From the IMG/VR virus record IMGVR_UViG_3300009182_000072, positions 1 through 58,640 of that record: DNA of 58,640 bases, one strand, 5' to 3'. The notes beneath the pieces are model-generated. The model worked only from the letters and a program-made list of their open reading frames with translations. It made no database searches and was not told the DNA's origin. A program made the position numbers and the translations under genes. The stretch comes from a virus. Positions 13,429 to 20,979 of this stretch are shown piece by piece (the stretch's first letter is position 1; every line of letters begins with the position of its first letter).

Positions 13429-13597
13429 TTACGTAAAGTATTCTGGCATTTGGATTAGTATTACACTAAATCCATTTCACTGGCGTCTCGCCTTTGAGTT
13501 TATGCAACCCGATGAACTCAATCCAAATATGCGAGGCATTTTTATATCACTCTTACCAATTTCATTGAGAGTGGTTGTCGACGATGGTTCATGGTAG
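13406..13597 (+). CDS. conserved small phage protein
   Basis: 63 residues. The central YSGIWISITLNPFHWRLAFEF and the end LRVVVDDGSW are familiar from a family of 60-90-residue proteins in T4-like phages of aquatic bacteria. It may associate with membranes through its two hydrophobic stretches. The start overlaps the end of clpP by 23 nt. Function unknown. Confidence 0.7.
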   Translation: MTLKILSNYVKYSGIWISITLNPFHWRLAFEFMQPDELNPNMRGIFISLLPISLRVVVDDGSW

Positions 13598-13605
13598 GAG
13601 AAAAT

Positions 13606-13851
13606 ATGAACAATAAAGAAAGTTTAGCATTTATCATTGGAGTTGTTTTAATTGCAGTTACGGCTATTGGTTGTGCAACTTATTACAATTACCACAAGAC
13701 TAACTCAATGCAGTCTAACATTGAGTCAGCTATTGTTAAAGGGATTGATCCTCTTGCAGTTCGTTGTGCTTATGAACATGGTGATAATGTTTGCATTGCA
13801 TATGCAATCGCCCATGGCAAGATGGAATCTCAGACTACAGTCAAAAAATAG
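13606..13851 (+). CDS. small membrane-anchored protein
   Basis: 81 residues; the start at 13606 follows TAGGAG at 13595-13600. An N-terminal membrane span (LAFIIGVVLIAVTAIGCATY) is followed by a short soluble tail with two cysteines (VRCAYEHGDNVCIAYAIAHG), probably periplasmic. Similar short spanin-like or Cys-pair proteins occur near lysis genes, but I see no lipobox partner, so a spanin role is only a guess. A terminator-like hairpin follows. Confidence 0.6.
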   Translation: MNNKESLAFIIGVVLIAVTAIGCATYYNYHKTNSMQSNIESAIVKGIDPLAVRCAYEHGDNVCIAYAIAHGKMESQTTVKK

Positions 13852-13866
13852 TCCTACAAAAGTGAG

Positions 13867-13890
13867 GGGATTAGCAGAAATCCCTTTACT
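13867..13890 (+). terminator. terminator-like hairpin abutting the next promoter
   Basis: GGGATT (13867-13872) and AATCCC (13879-13884) form a 6-bp stem with loop AGCAGA, followed by TTTACTTT. The T run is also the -35 box of the promoter at 13885. Confidence 0.5.
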
Positions 13891-13913
13891 TTAATTCAGA
13901 CTTCAGGTATAAT
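13885..13913 (+). promoter_or_regulatory. sigma70-type promoter
   Basis: TTTACT (13885-13890), a 17-nt spacer and TATAAT (13908-13913). Unlike the sister promoters, the +1 region reads ATAG rather than ATG; the first gene starts at 13943 with its own AGGA ribosome-binding site, so this transcript has a leader of about 23 nt. Confidence 0.8.
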
Positions 13914-13942
13914 TATATTATAGTGACTGAATAGGATTTGTT

Positions 13943-14287
13943 ATGCAGATGATACATACTGGACCAGCCAAATCAAAGAAACCCAAGCCTAACGCTAAAC
14001 AGCGAGAGTTGCAGAGCGAGTGGGAACGAATGCTCAAGAAGTATGCCACAAAGAAGGTTGTTCAAAAAGAGCAATCACTCAGTGATGTGTACTCACTTGG
14101 AAAATCTGCTCGTCGTGAGACGCCTAGGATTCCAAGTCTTCCCTTTACTGGTGGACCATGTGCATTAAAGCCACCTCCAGTCTACACAGGTTCTCTAATC
14201 AAAGGTATTGGTACTATGCATAAGTCAAATGCAGTGCCGATCTTTTCTGATCAAGAAGCCATTGACATTGCAACAATGAGGAGATGA
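13943..14287 (+). CDS. conserved phage protein (GTxHKSNAVPIF family)
   Basis: 114 residues. The C-terminal KGIGTMHKSNAVPIFSDQEA and the preceding RRETPRIPSLPFTGG are highly typical of a family found in many large myoviruses and other phages, always ending in I-A-x-M-R-R; the role is unknown. The N-terminal third is basic (SKKPKPNAKQRELQSEWERM) and helical, suggesting nucleic-acid contact. First gene after the promoter at 13885, in the unit leading to gp33, gp59 and gp32. Confidence 0.8.
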   Translation: MQMIHTGPAKSKKPKPNAKQRELQSEWERMLKKYATKKVVQKEQSLSDVYSLGKSARRETPRIPSLPFTGGPCALKPPPVYTGSLIKGIGTMHKSNAVPIFSDQEAIDIATMRR

Positions 14288-14288
14288 T

Positions 14289-14477
14289 ATGAGTGAATTC
14301 TGTGTTAAGTGTGCTGAGAAAGAAGCTGAGATAGAACTTCTGCGTAAGAAGTACCATCAGGAAGCTGTATGTATGAAAAATAAAATTACCCACCTGACTA
14401 GAGAAAATGAAGCACTCATCCTTGATGTTGCATTTTATGGCGGTAATATGATAAACTTGTCTTGCAATGATAAATAA
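14289..14477 (+). CDS. small coiled-coil protein with a CxxC motif
   Basis: 62 residues. CVKC at residues 5-8 is followed by a heptad-patterned helix (EKEAEIELLRKKYHQEAVCM, then KITHLTRENEALIL). A further cysteine pair (C28, C59) is present but no complete zinc knuckle. The stop overlaps the spacer of the next promoter. Function unknown. Confidence 0.55.
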   Translation: MSEFCVKCAEKEAEIELLRKKYHQEAVCMKNKITHLTRENEALILDVAFYGGNMINLSCNDK

Positions 14478-14485
14478 GGTATAAT
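14457..14485 (+). promoter_or_regulatory. sigma70-type promoter with ATG at +1
   Basis: TTGTCT (14457-14462), a 17-nt spacer and TATAAT (14480-14485). The ATG at 14492 is 7 nt after the -10 box, the same leaderless geometry as at 233, 2426 and 4839. Confidence 0.78.
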
Positions 14486-14491
14486 TACATT

Positions 14492-14758
14492 ATGAATACA
14501 AACTACACAAAAATCGTTTCGTTCGCAACTGATCGTAACACCCAAGGTATCCATGACACACACCACGAACTTCTTGTGGAGCGCATGCGTCTGGATAAAT
14601 TCTTCAGCATGTATCTTGATAAATTTGAGCGCAAGATGGATCCTGAGAAAACCAACACACCTATCTGGCATCTCTATAAAAAGAAAATGCGTGAGTATGG
14701 TGAACTTCAACAAGCAATCAAAGCAGCAGAATACTACCTGAAGAAATCATATGTTTAA
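14492..14758 (+). CDS. hypothetical helical protein, leaderless start
   Basis: 88 residues, almost entirely helical and charged (ERMRLDKFFSMYLDKFERKM, MREYGELQQAIKAAEYYLKK). It begins with a polar stretch containing HDTHHELL. No Shine-Dalgarno precedes it, and its ATG sits at the predicted +1. It overlaps the gp33-like gene by 8 nt, so it heads the gp33-gp59-gp32 transcript. Role unknown; the position hints at replication or transcription. Confidence 0.65.
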   Translation: MNTNYTKIVSFATDRNTQGIHDTHHELLVERMRLDKFFSMYLDKFERKMDPEKTNTPIWHLYKKKMREYGELQQAIKAAEYYLKKSYV

Positions 14759-14966
14759 GAACTCAAATGAATTTTCTTTGCTTATCGAACAGATCGTTAA
14801 GGAAAAACGCATCAATCACATGGATGCAGTTCTGGAGTATTGTAAGCAGAACTACCTTGAACCAGAAGATGTAAAGTCTCTCATCAACAAATCCCTCAAG
14901 GAAAAGATCGAGATGAACTTTCGTGAGATGAATTATTTACCTAAACAAGCACAGCTAGATGTATAA
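14751..14966 (+). CDS. 33: late-transcription coactivator gp33
   Basis: 71 residues. It matches the short gp33 of T4-like aquatic phages: NSNEFSLLIEQIVKEKRINH at the start, then the DAVLEYCKQN helix, KSLKEKIEMNFREMNYLPKQ and a hydrophobic acidic end LDV. In T4, gp33 binds the beta flap of host RNA polymerase and, with the gp45 clamp, switches it to late promoters together with gp55. Its conserved place immediately before gp59 and gp32 supports the call. It ends at 14966, the first base of the next ATG. Confidence 0.8.
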   Translation: MFKNSNEFSLLIEQIVKEKRINHMDAVLEYCKQNYLEPEDVKSLINKSLKEKIEMNFREMNYLPKQAQLDV

Positions 14967-15580
14967 TGGACGGATTTAAAGCATTTAAGTATTACATTTC
15001 TATCAAGTTACATTTCTCAAAAGATTCTTTCGATGTGTTTAAAAACAGGGGTGCTGTACAAGGAACTCGTGAAGCATTCCACGCACGCAATGATAGATAT
15101 ATGTTTGAGAAGTTAGCTCGTAAGTTTCCTGTTGACAAAGACCTTATTCAATTTTTCGTTGCAAATTTCGCATACGGTAATGAGAATATTGTTTATGCCT
15201 CAGAAGAAGCTGAGACTTACCTGATGGCTTGGCAAAAACGTAAACAATCCATGACGAAAATCTTTGCAGATGACTGCAATAAAATTTTAATGGATGCTTA
15301 CAAACGCAAGATTAAACAAGAATCGATTTTAAATTTTACTTTAAATCAATATCCAAGTATACTTAACTTATACCTTGGAAAACAAATTGGGATTGAAACC
15401 CTTAGGATTATAGATGACTTCGAGAATTTACTTGGTGCGTGGAAACAACACAGTTCTATGTTATTACTGTGGGAAAACGAGATACGCAAAGTTGAGAAAG
15501 TTAGAGGATTTGTTAAGTACGATCAAGAAAAAGTCTTAACAGTTTTTAATCAATTTAAAGAAGAGATAGCAGAGTTGTAA
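14966..15580 (+). CDS. 59: DNA helicase loader gp59
   Basis: 204 residues, close to T4 gp59 (217). The RNDRYMFEKLARKF segment corresponds to the conserved RRDKYFFQKL block of T4; the second half (YPSILNLYLGKQIGIETLRI and the WENEIRKVEKV stretch) matches the C-terminal helical domain that binds gp32 and helicase gp41. It loads the replicative helicase on forked, gp32-covered DNA. The protein is mostly helical and basic. Gene order gp33-gp59-gp32 is as in T4. Confidence 0.88.
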   Translation: MDGFKAFKYYISIKLHFSKDSFDVFKNRGAVQGTREAFHARNDRYMFEKLARKFPVDKDLIQFFVANFAYGNENIVYASEEAETYLMAWQKRKQSMTKIFADDCNKILMDAYKRKIKQESILNFTLNQYPSILNLYLGKQIGIETLRIIDDFENLLGAWKQHSSMLLLWENEIRKVEKVRGFVKYDQEKVLTVFNQFKEEIAEL

Positions 15581-15581
15581 T

Positions 15582-15791
15582 ATGGGTAAGACCTATCATA
15601 AAAATTCAAAGAAATTTGAAGAAGATTTTTCTGGTCAGCGTTCTGGAAAATCCACTGGTAAAAAAAGTGGCGGTATGAAAACGCTAAATAGTTATGTTGA
15701 TGAAGACTATGATGATCCATTTGTCGATGAGGTAGATGGAATAACTGATCAGATCTTTATTCAACATATAAAACAAGACGATACTAATTAA
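15582..15791 (+). CDS. small basic/acidic protein between gp59 and gp32
   Basis: 69 residues: a basic Gly/Ser/Lys-rich N-terminal half (MGKTYHKNSKKFEEDFSGQR, KSTGKKSGG) and an acidic C-terminal half (VDEDYDDPFVDEVDGI). It is probably largely unfolded. Similar short charged proteins sit at this position in other T4-like phages. Begins 1 nt after the gp59 stop. Function unknown. Confidence 0.65.
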   Translation: MGKTYHKNSKKFEEDFSGQRSGKSTGKKSGGMKTLNSYVDEDYDDPFVDEVDGITDQIFIQHIKQDDTN

Positions 15792-15814
15792 TACTTTAAT
15801 ACGAAGGAAATACA

Positions 15815-16729
15815 ATGGATATTCAAACACTCCGCAAAATGCGCAATTCTGACTTTGGTGCAATCTCAAATGCATTCGAAAAAGTCGCAAATCCCCAAAC
15901 TGAAACCAAGTCATACGCTGACGATCGCTTCTGGAAACTTGAAGGCGACAAAGCAGGTAATGGCACAGCCACACTCCGCTTCCTACCACGTGTAGAAGGT
16001 GATGAGTTGCCTTGGGTACGTTTGTTTTCTCATGGCTTCCAAGGACCAACTGGTAAGTGGTACATTGAGAACTCCCTAACAACTCTTGGTGAAAACGATC
16101 CTGTCGGTGAGTTGAATACCCAACTTTGGAACTCTGGTTCTGAAGCAAACAAAGAGATTGCTCGTAAACAAAAACGTCGCCTATCTTTCATTGCCAATGT
16201 CTTGGTCGTATCTGATCCAAAGCATCCTGAGAATGAAGGTAAAGTTGTTCTGTTCAAATTCGGTAAAAAGATTTTTGATAAGATCATGGACAAGGCACGT
16301 CCAACTTATGATGATGAAAAACCTGTAAATGTTTTTGATCTTTGGGAAGGTGCAAACTTCAAACTGCGCATGCGTAAGAAAGATGGTTACACCAACTATG
16401 ATGAGTCTTCATTCCAGGATCCCGCACCTGTTTCTGAAGATGAAGACAAGTTGTTGGCTGTTGTAAATGCACAACACAAGTTGTCCGAGTTTACTGATCG
16501 CAAGAACTTTAAATCTTATGATGAACTAAAGAAGAAACTTGAAGAAGTTCTTTCTGGTGATGCGTTCTCTTCAAAGTCTGCTGCTGAGATTGCTGAAGAA
16601 GAAGATCGTCCAGTGGCTGCTGCTCCACAGATTAAATCTGCGCCAGCACCTAAGTCAAAGGAAGTCTCCCTTGAAGATGACGATGAAGATGTAATGTCTT
16701 ACTTTAAGAAAATCGCTCACGAAAATTGA
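15815..16729 (+). CDS. 32: single-stranded DNA-binding protein gp32, zinc cysteines lost
   Basis: 304 residues, as in T4 (301). The N-terminal basic arm (LRKMRNSDF) serves cooperative binding; the core OB fold has AGNGTATLRFLPR, FSHGFQGPTGKWYIE, SFIANVLVVSDPKHPENEGK and WEGANFKLRMRKK; the acidic tail is LEDDDEDVMSYF. In T4, zinc is held by H64, C77, C87 and C90. Here H73 remains but the aligned cysteines are S87, D95 and G98, and the protein contains no cysteine, so the zinc subdomain must be stabilised differently. AAGGAAA precedes the start. It is the last gene before a bidirectional terminator. Confidence 0.95.
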   Translation: MDIQTLRKMRNSDFGAISNAFEKVANPQTETKSYADDRFWKLEGDKAGNGTATLRFLPRVEGDELPWVRLFSHGFQGPTGKWYIENSLTTLGENDPVGELNTQLWNSGSEANKEIARKQKRRLSFIANVLVVSDPKHPENEGKVVLFKFGKKIFDKIMDKARPTYDDEKPVNVFDLWEGANFKLRMRKKDGYTNYDESSFQDPAPVSEDEDKLLAVVNAQHKLSEFTDRKNFKSYDELKKKLEEVLSGDAFSSKSAAEIAEEEDRPVAAAPQIKSAPAPKSKEVSLEDDDEDVMSYFKKIAHEN

Positions 16730-16746
16730 TCGATCGTTAGCCAAAG

Positions 16747-16772
16747 AAAAGCCACCCTTGCGGTGGCTTTTT
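16747..16772. terminator. bidirectional intrinsic terminator
   Basis: AAAAGCCACC (16747-16756) pairs with GGTGGCTTTT (16762-16771) around CTTGC, with a run of five T on the plus strand and four on the minus strand. It separates gp32 from the convergent minus-strand tail operon. Confidence 0.88.
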
Positions 16773-16777
16773 CACAT

Positions 16778-19657
16778 TTAGTACGCACCAAGTCTGCTTG
16801 CGTAGTATTTGTTTAGTGTTCCTTCTTCATTTCTGAATGGAGACTTAGCATGAGATGATGTTTGGCTATTGTTATTAACTGTTGTTGGAGCATTAACAAC
16901 AGAAGTTCCACCACCTTTCGATGATAGATCATCTCTAGAATTTGCGACATCGCCAGTTTTAGCTTCAATGGCATTACCAGTTCCCGCTGGTGCAGGTGCA
17001 CCTTGAGCAGCTTCTAAATCTACTCCAAACAGTTTTGCACCACCAGCTATCATTGCACTTAATGCATTAGGTGGAGGTTTTTTACCACCTTCAGTTATTG
17101 GTGTTGCTTTACCTGGAGCATTAGGTTGAGTTCCAGCAGCAGTAGCATTATAATTCTGTGCACTCGGATCAACAGTTTGTCCACCGCCAGGAATAGGTGT
17201 TGCAGATTTTTCAACTATTGGTGACGCAGCGTCACCAGCTGCTGTTGCAGATTTTTCAACTATTGGTGACGCAGCATCACCAGCTGCTGTTTCAGATTTT
17301 CTCCCCAATTGTTTATTGTATTGATCCATTATTTCTGCGGGATACTTATTTCCCATAGAAGTAGACATACCAATTACTGCCATCTGTTTGGCAGATAATG
17401 GTTGTCCAGGAACTACATCTTCACCAGCAATTTTTGTAGTTACAGTAGATGTTGTTCCTGCTGCTGGTGCTGCTCCCGTTGCTGCTGGTGCTGCTCCCGT
17501 TGCTGCTGGTGCTGCTCCCGTTGCTGCTGGTTGTCCAGATACTGGATTATCATTCTCTGGTGGTACTGCTTTCGTAGTTCCCCCAGCTGCATCAGTAGAT
17601 GGAGTATCAGCTGGTGCTTCAGAATCTTTCTTAAATGGGTAGAATGGACCAATAGAAACTTTCTTACCGATAATTGGTATAGTGAATCCCATCTCTGGGA
17701 TACCGATACCTTCAAGCATACCAATTATGCTGTCACCAATCCCTGAGAAGAAATCAATAACTGGATCAAACACATGAACAATTCCACTAAACGTATCCAT
17801 TATGATCTTACCCAATTTCATAATTGAGTCAATTGGATGCATAATAAAATTCTGAATTGTTTGTGGAATAAACAAAATAGCATCAACCAAATCACTAAAC
17901 AGATCTTCGAATGAGAATGAGTCTAGGAATTTTTCTACTGCAGTGAATCCTAGTGCTCCAGCGATCCAAGAAATTGCACCTTTAATCATATCAGCGACAC
18001 CACCAACAAGAGAATTAAACAATCCTTTTATTGCTCCACCAATTGCACCTATTAAACCACCTTCTTCCCAACCCTTTAGTGCACCTTTTATAGTATCCCA
18101 TACAGCCATAACAACCATTAGTGGATATGCGATCTTTGACACTATGCCAGACACTGCACGGAATAAAGTGCCAAACATTTCTAGTTTGGAACCAATACCA
18201 GTGAAGAATTCCATAAAGGTACCAATACCATTCTTGACAAAACTTATTGCCTTTGATATTGGTCCACTGGCTTCAGCAAGTGCTGTAAACCCTGCGGTAA
18301 TTGGCTCTAAGAAACCAGTTACTGCACTTTTTATTGTAGATACTACTTTACCAAGTAATGATCCTTCACCAAATAGATTTTTAAAGAATCCTACTGCGCT
18401 TTCAAACATTGAAGCAAATTTACTAACAACTGAAGAGAATATACCTTTGATCCCCTCAATAAACCCAGTGAAAGTTTCTTGAACTACTTTTAATATTTTA
18501 CCAAACGATGGAAAAATCTCTCCAAGTGCGGTAAGTCCTTTACCAAACATCTCACCGAATAGTTTAACAGTTTTAACCCATGCGCTTACTAACCCAGCGA
18601 TAGTACCTGCTGCAACAGCTAGTCCAATTCCTAGTGGACCAAGAGAGTCTCCAAGATCATCTTTCTTTTCTGCTTTAAATTTATCTTTACCACCAGTATT
18701 TTCAGCAATACGTTTTAGAAGTTCAGTTTGATCATCTTCTCTTTTAATTGCTTCTTGTTGAAGTTCATCAGTTTGTATTTTTGGATTATCTGAATTGCCT
18801 ACTATTGCAGAAATTGGACTAGTGCCCATTGGTGCTTTATTTTTAGCACTCATTGGTGCTTTATTTTTTTCTTTTTTAGCTTCTTCTAATTGTGGGTTGT
18901 TTGTATTTGCCAGTACTGCAGAAACTGGGGTAGTTCCCATTGGTGTTTTATTTTTAGCACTCATTGGTGCTTTATTCTTTTCTTTTTTAGCTTCTTCTAC
19001 TTGTGGTTGCACTCTATAGTCAAGTTTAGATATCTCTTGAACATTAGTTCTGCGTGTATCTAAAAGTTTTTTACCATTCGCAGTTTTACCTAACTGTTCT
19101 TCAGAGATTCCAAGTTTAGTGAATTTGCTAATTTCTTTTTCATTTTTAGAAACAATCTTTTCATGGTCTTTAATAGTTTGAAGTTTATTTCTGGCTTCTT
19201 GTTCAGAGGATCCATGTAGTTTCATATCCCCTTTGATAAAAGTTTTATCAGCTTCTCTTCTATTAAGAGCAGAATCTAACATCCCACCAGTACCTTTCTT
19301 GACAATACCCATGGTGTCAAGAATATTACGAACTGAACCAAATTTAGAATCGAATTTAGATTTAAGATTATCACCAAATGACTTTGGTTGTTTATCAGCA
19401 ATTACTTTAGCGATATCTTTAGCAGATTCTCTGGTTATCTTAACCAGTTCTTTAATATTCGCATTTAATTCTTTATCTGATTTCTCTTGTTCACCAACAA
19501 CCTTTTTATCTTCATCACGAATTTCTTCTGTAAGATCATTTAATTTTTTAGATGATGTTTCAATAGCTTCTGCAGTTTTATTAGCTGCTCTCTGTGCTTC
19601 CAGAATTCTCTTAAACTCAGAATATTCTATCTTTGGTTTTGGGGTATTATCATCCAT
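16778..19657 (-). CDS. tape-measure-like tail protein
   Basis: 959 residues. The N-terminal 110 residues are a charged coiled coil (EAIETSSKKLNDLTEEIRDE). Residues about 335-640 hold a long series of hydrophobic, glycine-punctuated helices (LGIGLAVAAGTIAGLVSAWV onwards), typical of tape-measure proteins whose helices traverse the tail tube. The C-terminal third is low-complexity Ala/Pro/Thr/Gly. Internal repeats are present: EEAKKEKNKAPMSAKNK twice, AATGAAP three times, and GDAASPIVEKSAT twice. It is last in the minus-strand operon next to gp26 and a small tail protein. It could instead be another hub-associated virion protein; T4 gp29 is shorter (590) and no specific gp29 motif is seen. Confidence 0.65.
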   Translation of the reverse strand: MDDNTPKPKIEYSEFKRILEAQRAANKTAEAIETSSKKLNDLTEEIRDEDKKVVGEQEKSDKELNANIKELVKITRESAKDIAKVIADKQPKSFGDNLKSKFDSKFGSVRNILDTMGIVKKGTGGMLDSALNRREADKTFIKGDMKLHGSSEQEARNKLQTIKDHEKIVSKNEKEISKFTKLGISEEQLGKTANGKKLLDTRRTNVQEISKLDYRVQPQVEEAKKEKNKAPMSAKNKTPMGTTPVSAVLANTNNPQLEEAKKEKNKAPMSAKNKAPMGTSPISAIVGNSDNPKIQTDELQQEAIKREDDQTELLKRIAENTGGKDKFKAEKKDDLGDSLGPLGIGLAVAAGTIAGLVSAWVKTVKLFGEMFGKGLTALGEIFPSFGKILKVVQETFTGFIEGIKGIFSSVVSKFASMFESAVGFFKNLFGEGSLLGKVVSTIKSAVTGFLEPITAGFTALAEASGPISKAISFVKNGIGTFMEFFTGIGSKLEMFGTLFRAVSGIVSKIAYPLMVVMAVWDTIKGALKGWEEGGLIGAIGGAIKGLFNSLVGGVADMIKGAISWIAGALGFTAVEKFLDSFSFEDLFSDLVDAILFIPQTIQNFIMHPIDSIMKLGKIIMDTFSGIVHVFDPVIDFFSGIGDSIIGMLEGIGIPEMGFTIPIIGKKVSIGPFYPFKKDSEAPADTPSTDAAGGTTKAVPPENDNPVSGQPAATGAAPAATGAAPAATGAAPAAGTTSTVTTKIAGEDVVPGQPLSAKQMAVIGMSTSMGNKYPAEIMDQYNKQLGRKSETAAGDAASPIVEKSATAAGDAASPIVEKSATPIPGGGQTVDPSAQNYNATAAGTQPNAPGKATPITEGGKKPPPNALSAMIAGGAKLFGVDLEAAQGAPAPAGTGNAIEAKTGDVANSRDDLSSKGGGTSVVNAPTTVNNNSQTSSHAKSPFRNEEGTLNKYYASRLGAY

Positions 19658-19835
19658 TTTTCTTGCTTTCTAACCTTTGTTTTTCTTCTTCTAAGTGTTG
19701 AATCAGCATAGTAATATAGATTTCTCTCTCAAAAGGAATCATAGATTCCAATTCTTCCAATGAATACTTATGATATTGTATCAATGAAAAGTTTGTTTTA
19801 TAATGATTGAATAAAGAATCATGAGAGAGATTCAT
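19650..19835 (-). CDS. small tail protein downstream of gp26 (gp51-like position)
   Basis: 61 residues. The core YHKYSLEELESMIPFEREIY is the signature of a small conserved protein of T4-like phages located between gp26 and the long tail gene, comparable to the small assembly chaperones that precede tape-measure genes. The C-terminus is a charged helix (LIQHLEEEKQRLESKKNG). It overlaps both neighbours, sharing its first base with the gp26 stop. Role in hub assembly is inferred. Confidence 0.65.
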   Translation of the reverse strand: MNLSHDSLFNHYKTNFSLIQYHKYSLEELESMIPFEREIYITMLIQHLEEEKQRLESKKNG

Positions 19836-20548
19836 TAAAAAAAACTGTCAAGTCCCTCCAAGACTTTATCATGCGCAAGAGAACACACAGGGCAAGTGTA
19901 TTTAACTGGCTGTCTTAATCTTGGCATGGTCTCAAAGAATTTTTGAATCTTATTAAACTGATTCGATGTAAGATTCTCAAGAAATTCAACAACATCTTTT
20001 TTATTCTGTTCTTTGGTATGGAATATCTCATCTCCATTATAGATAATGTCAATAGAAGATGATATGATATTGAACACACTATCAACGTCACTGGTGTTTA
20101 CGTTTTCTAATTGTTTGATAACATTGATTGTAGGATACTTCATAATGACACCAACGTCGTCAAATAATTTAATATTTTTGTCATGACCTTCTGGAATCTC
20201 TACATTGATCTGCGTTAGGTCAAAACTAATTTTTACTCTAGCCTTTTCATCATCGCAAACATCGCATGGGAACAGTAAGTCAACATTCTCACCAACAGAC
20301 TTTGCTCGTATTTGAGTAAAGAGATACTCAATATCAAACATAGCAAGTGTATCTGGATTTACTTTATCAAGCATGCAAGATTTGATAATGTTCTTTAGCG
20401 TATCAATCATTACATTTTGATCTTCACTGTGCTGTGCGATCAACAATGCTTTTTCTTCTTTAACTAAGAATGGTCTGAATTTAACATTCTCTTTAGTTGA
20501 AGGAATTGTTACGTTATACGTAGGGGTTGTGTTAAATGGTAAAGCCAT
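19835..20548 (-). CDS. 26: baseplate hub subunit gp26
   Basis: 237 residues. MALPFNTTPTYNVTIPSTKE, FRPFLVKEEKALLIAQHSED and FEYLFTQIRAKSVGE-like text (here DIEYLFTQIRAKSVGE) match the gp26 family of T4-like phages. Two CxxC pairs (C95/C98 and C219/C222) suggest a zinc-binding site. gp26 takes part in building the central hub of the baseplate. The LFPCDVC and YTCPVC blocks and the LEGLDSFF end are typical. It lies immediately after the small terminase gene on the minus strand. Confidence 0.88.
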   Translation of the reverse strand: MALPFNTTPTYNVTIPSTKENVKFRPFLVKEEKALLIAQHSEDQNVMIDTLKNIIKSCMLDKVNPDTLAMFDIEYLFTQIRAKSVGENVDLLFPCDVCDDEKARVKISFDLTQINVEIPEGHDKNIKLFDDVGVIMKYPTINVIKQLENVNTSDVDSVFNIISSSIDIIYNGDEIFHTKEQNKKDVVEFLENLTSNQFNKIQKFFETMPRLRQPVKYTCPVCSLAHDKVLEGLDSFF

Positions 20549-20549
20549 A

Positions 20550-20978
20550 TTATGATTCTCCTTTGTTCATATTTTGTATCATTTTCGCTAACTCACTGGT
20601 GCTACCAACAAAGATAGCATTGTTAGTAATCTTAGATGCATCTTTATTCTTTGGTGCATCTAATTTGGCTTTTTGTTGATGTAAGTCCATGAGTTGTTGG
20701 TTTACATCAGCCAATTGTTTCATCAAATTACCCACGACTTCAAAAGCACGTGGGTGTTCAGATTGTTTGGCAACTTCTAGAGCATGCATCAATGCATTCT
20801 GGCCAGTTGTCAATAAGTCACGAAGGTTTTTACGAGTATCCTCATAATCATTTTCAATTTTTGTTTCTGCTGTTAGGATTATTTCACCAGTTTCAGAATC
20901 AATAATTTCACCTTCACTAGAAGTCTTAGTTATGACTGGTGTGTCAAAGACTTCTGATAATCTATCATCAATTTTCAT
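20550..20978 (-). CDS. 16: terminase small subunit gp16
   Basis: 142 residues. The helical core YEDTRKNLRDLLTTGQNALM followed by EHPRAFEVVGNLMKQLADVN is the conserved centre of gp16 in T4-like phages, the DNA-recognition subunit that assembles as a ring and stimulates the gp17 packaging motor. The N-terminal SETGEIIL part and polar C-terminus are variable. The large subunit gp17 is not in the window. The gene lies 1 nt from the gp26 start and follows the holin. Confidence 0.88.
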   Translation of the reverse strand: MKIDDRLSEVFDTPVITKTSSEGEIIDSETGEIILTAETKIENDYEDTRKNLRDLLTTGQNALMHALEVAKQSEHPRAFEVVGNLMKQLADVNQQLMDLHQQKAKLDAPKNKDASKITNNAIFVGSTSELAKMIQNMNKGES

Positions 20979-20979
20979 A

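Noticed and set aside
17388-19673. Long plus-strand open frames opposite the tape-measure-like gene
   Set aside because: They mirror the repeats and Ala/Pro-rich codons of the minus-strand gene, have no ribosome-binding sites and resemble no protein family.
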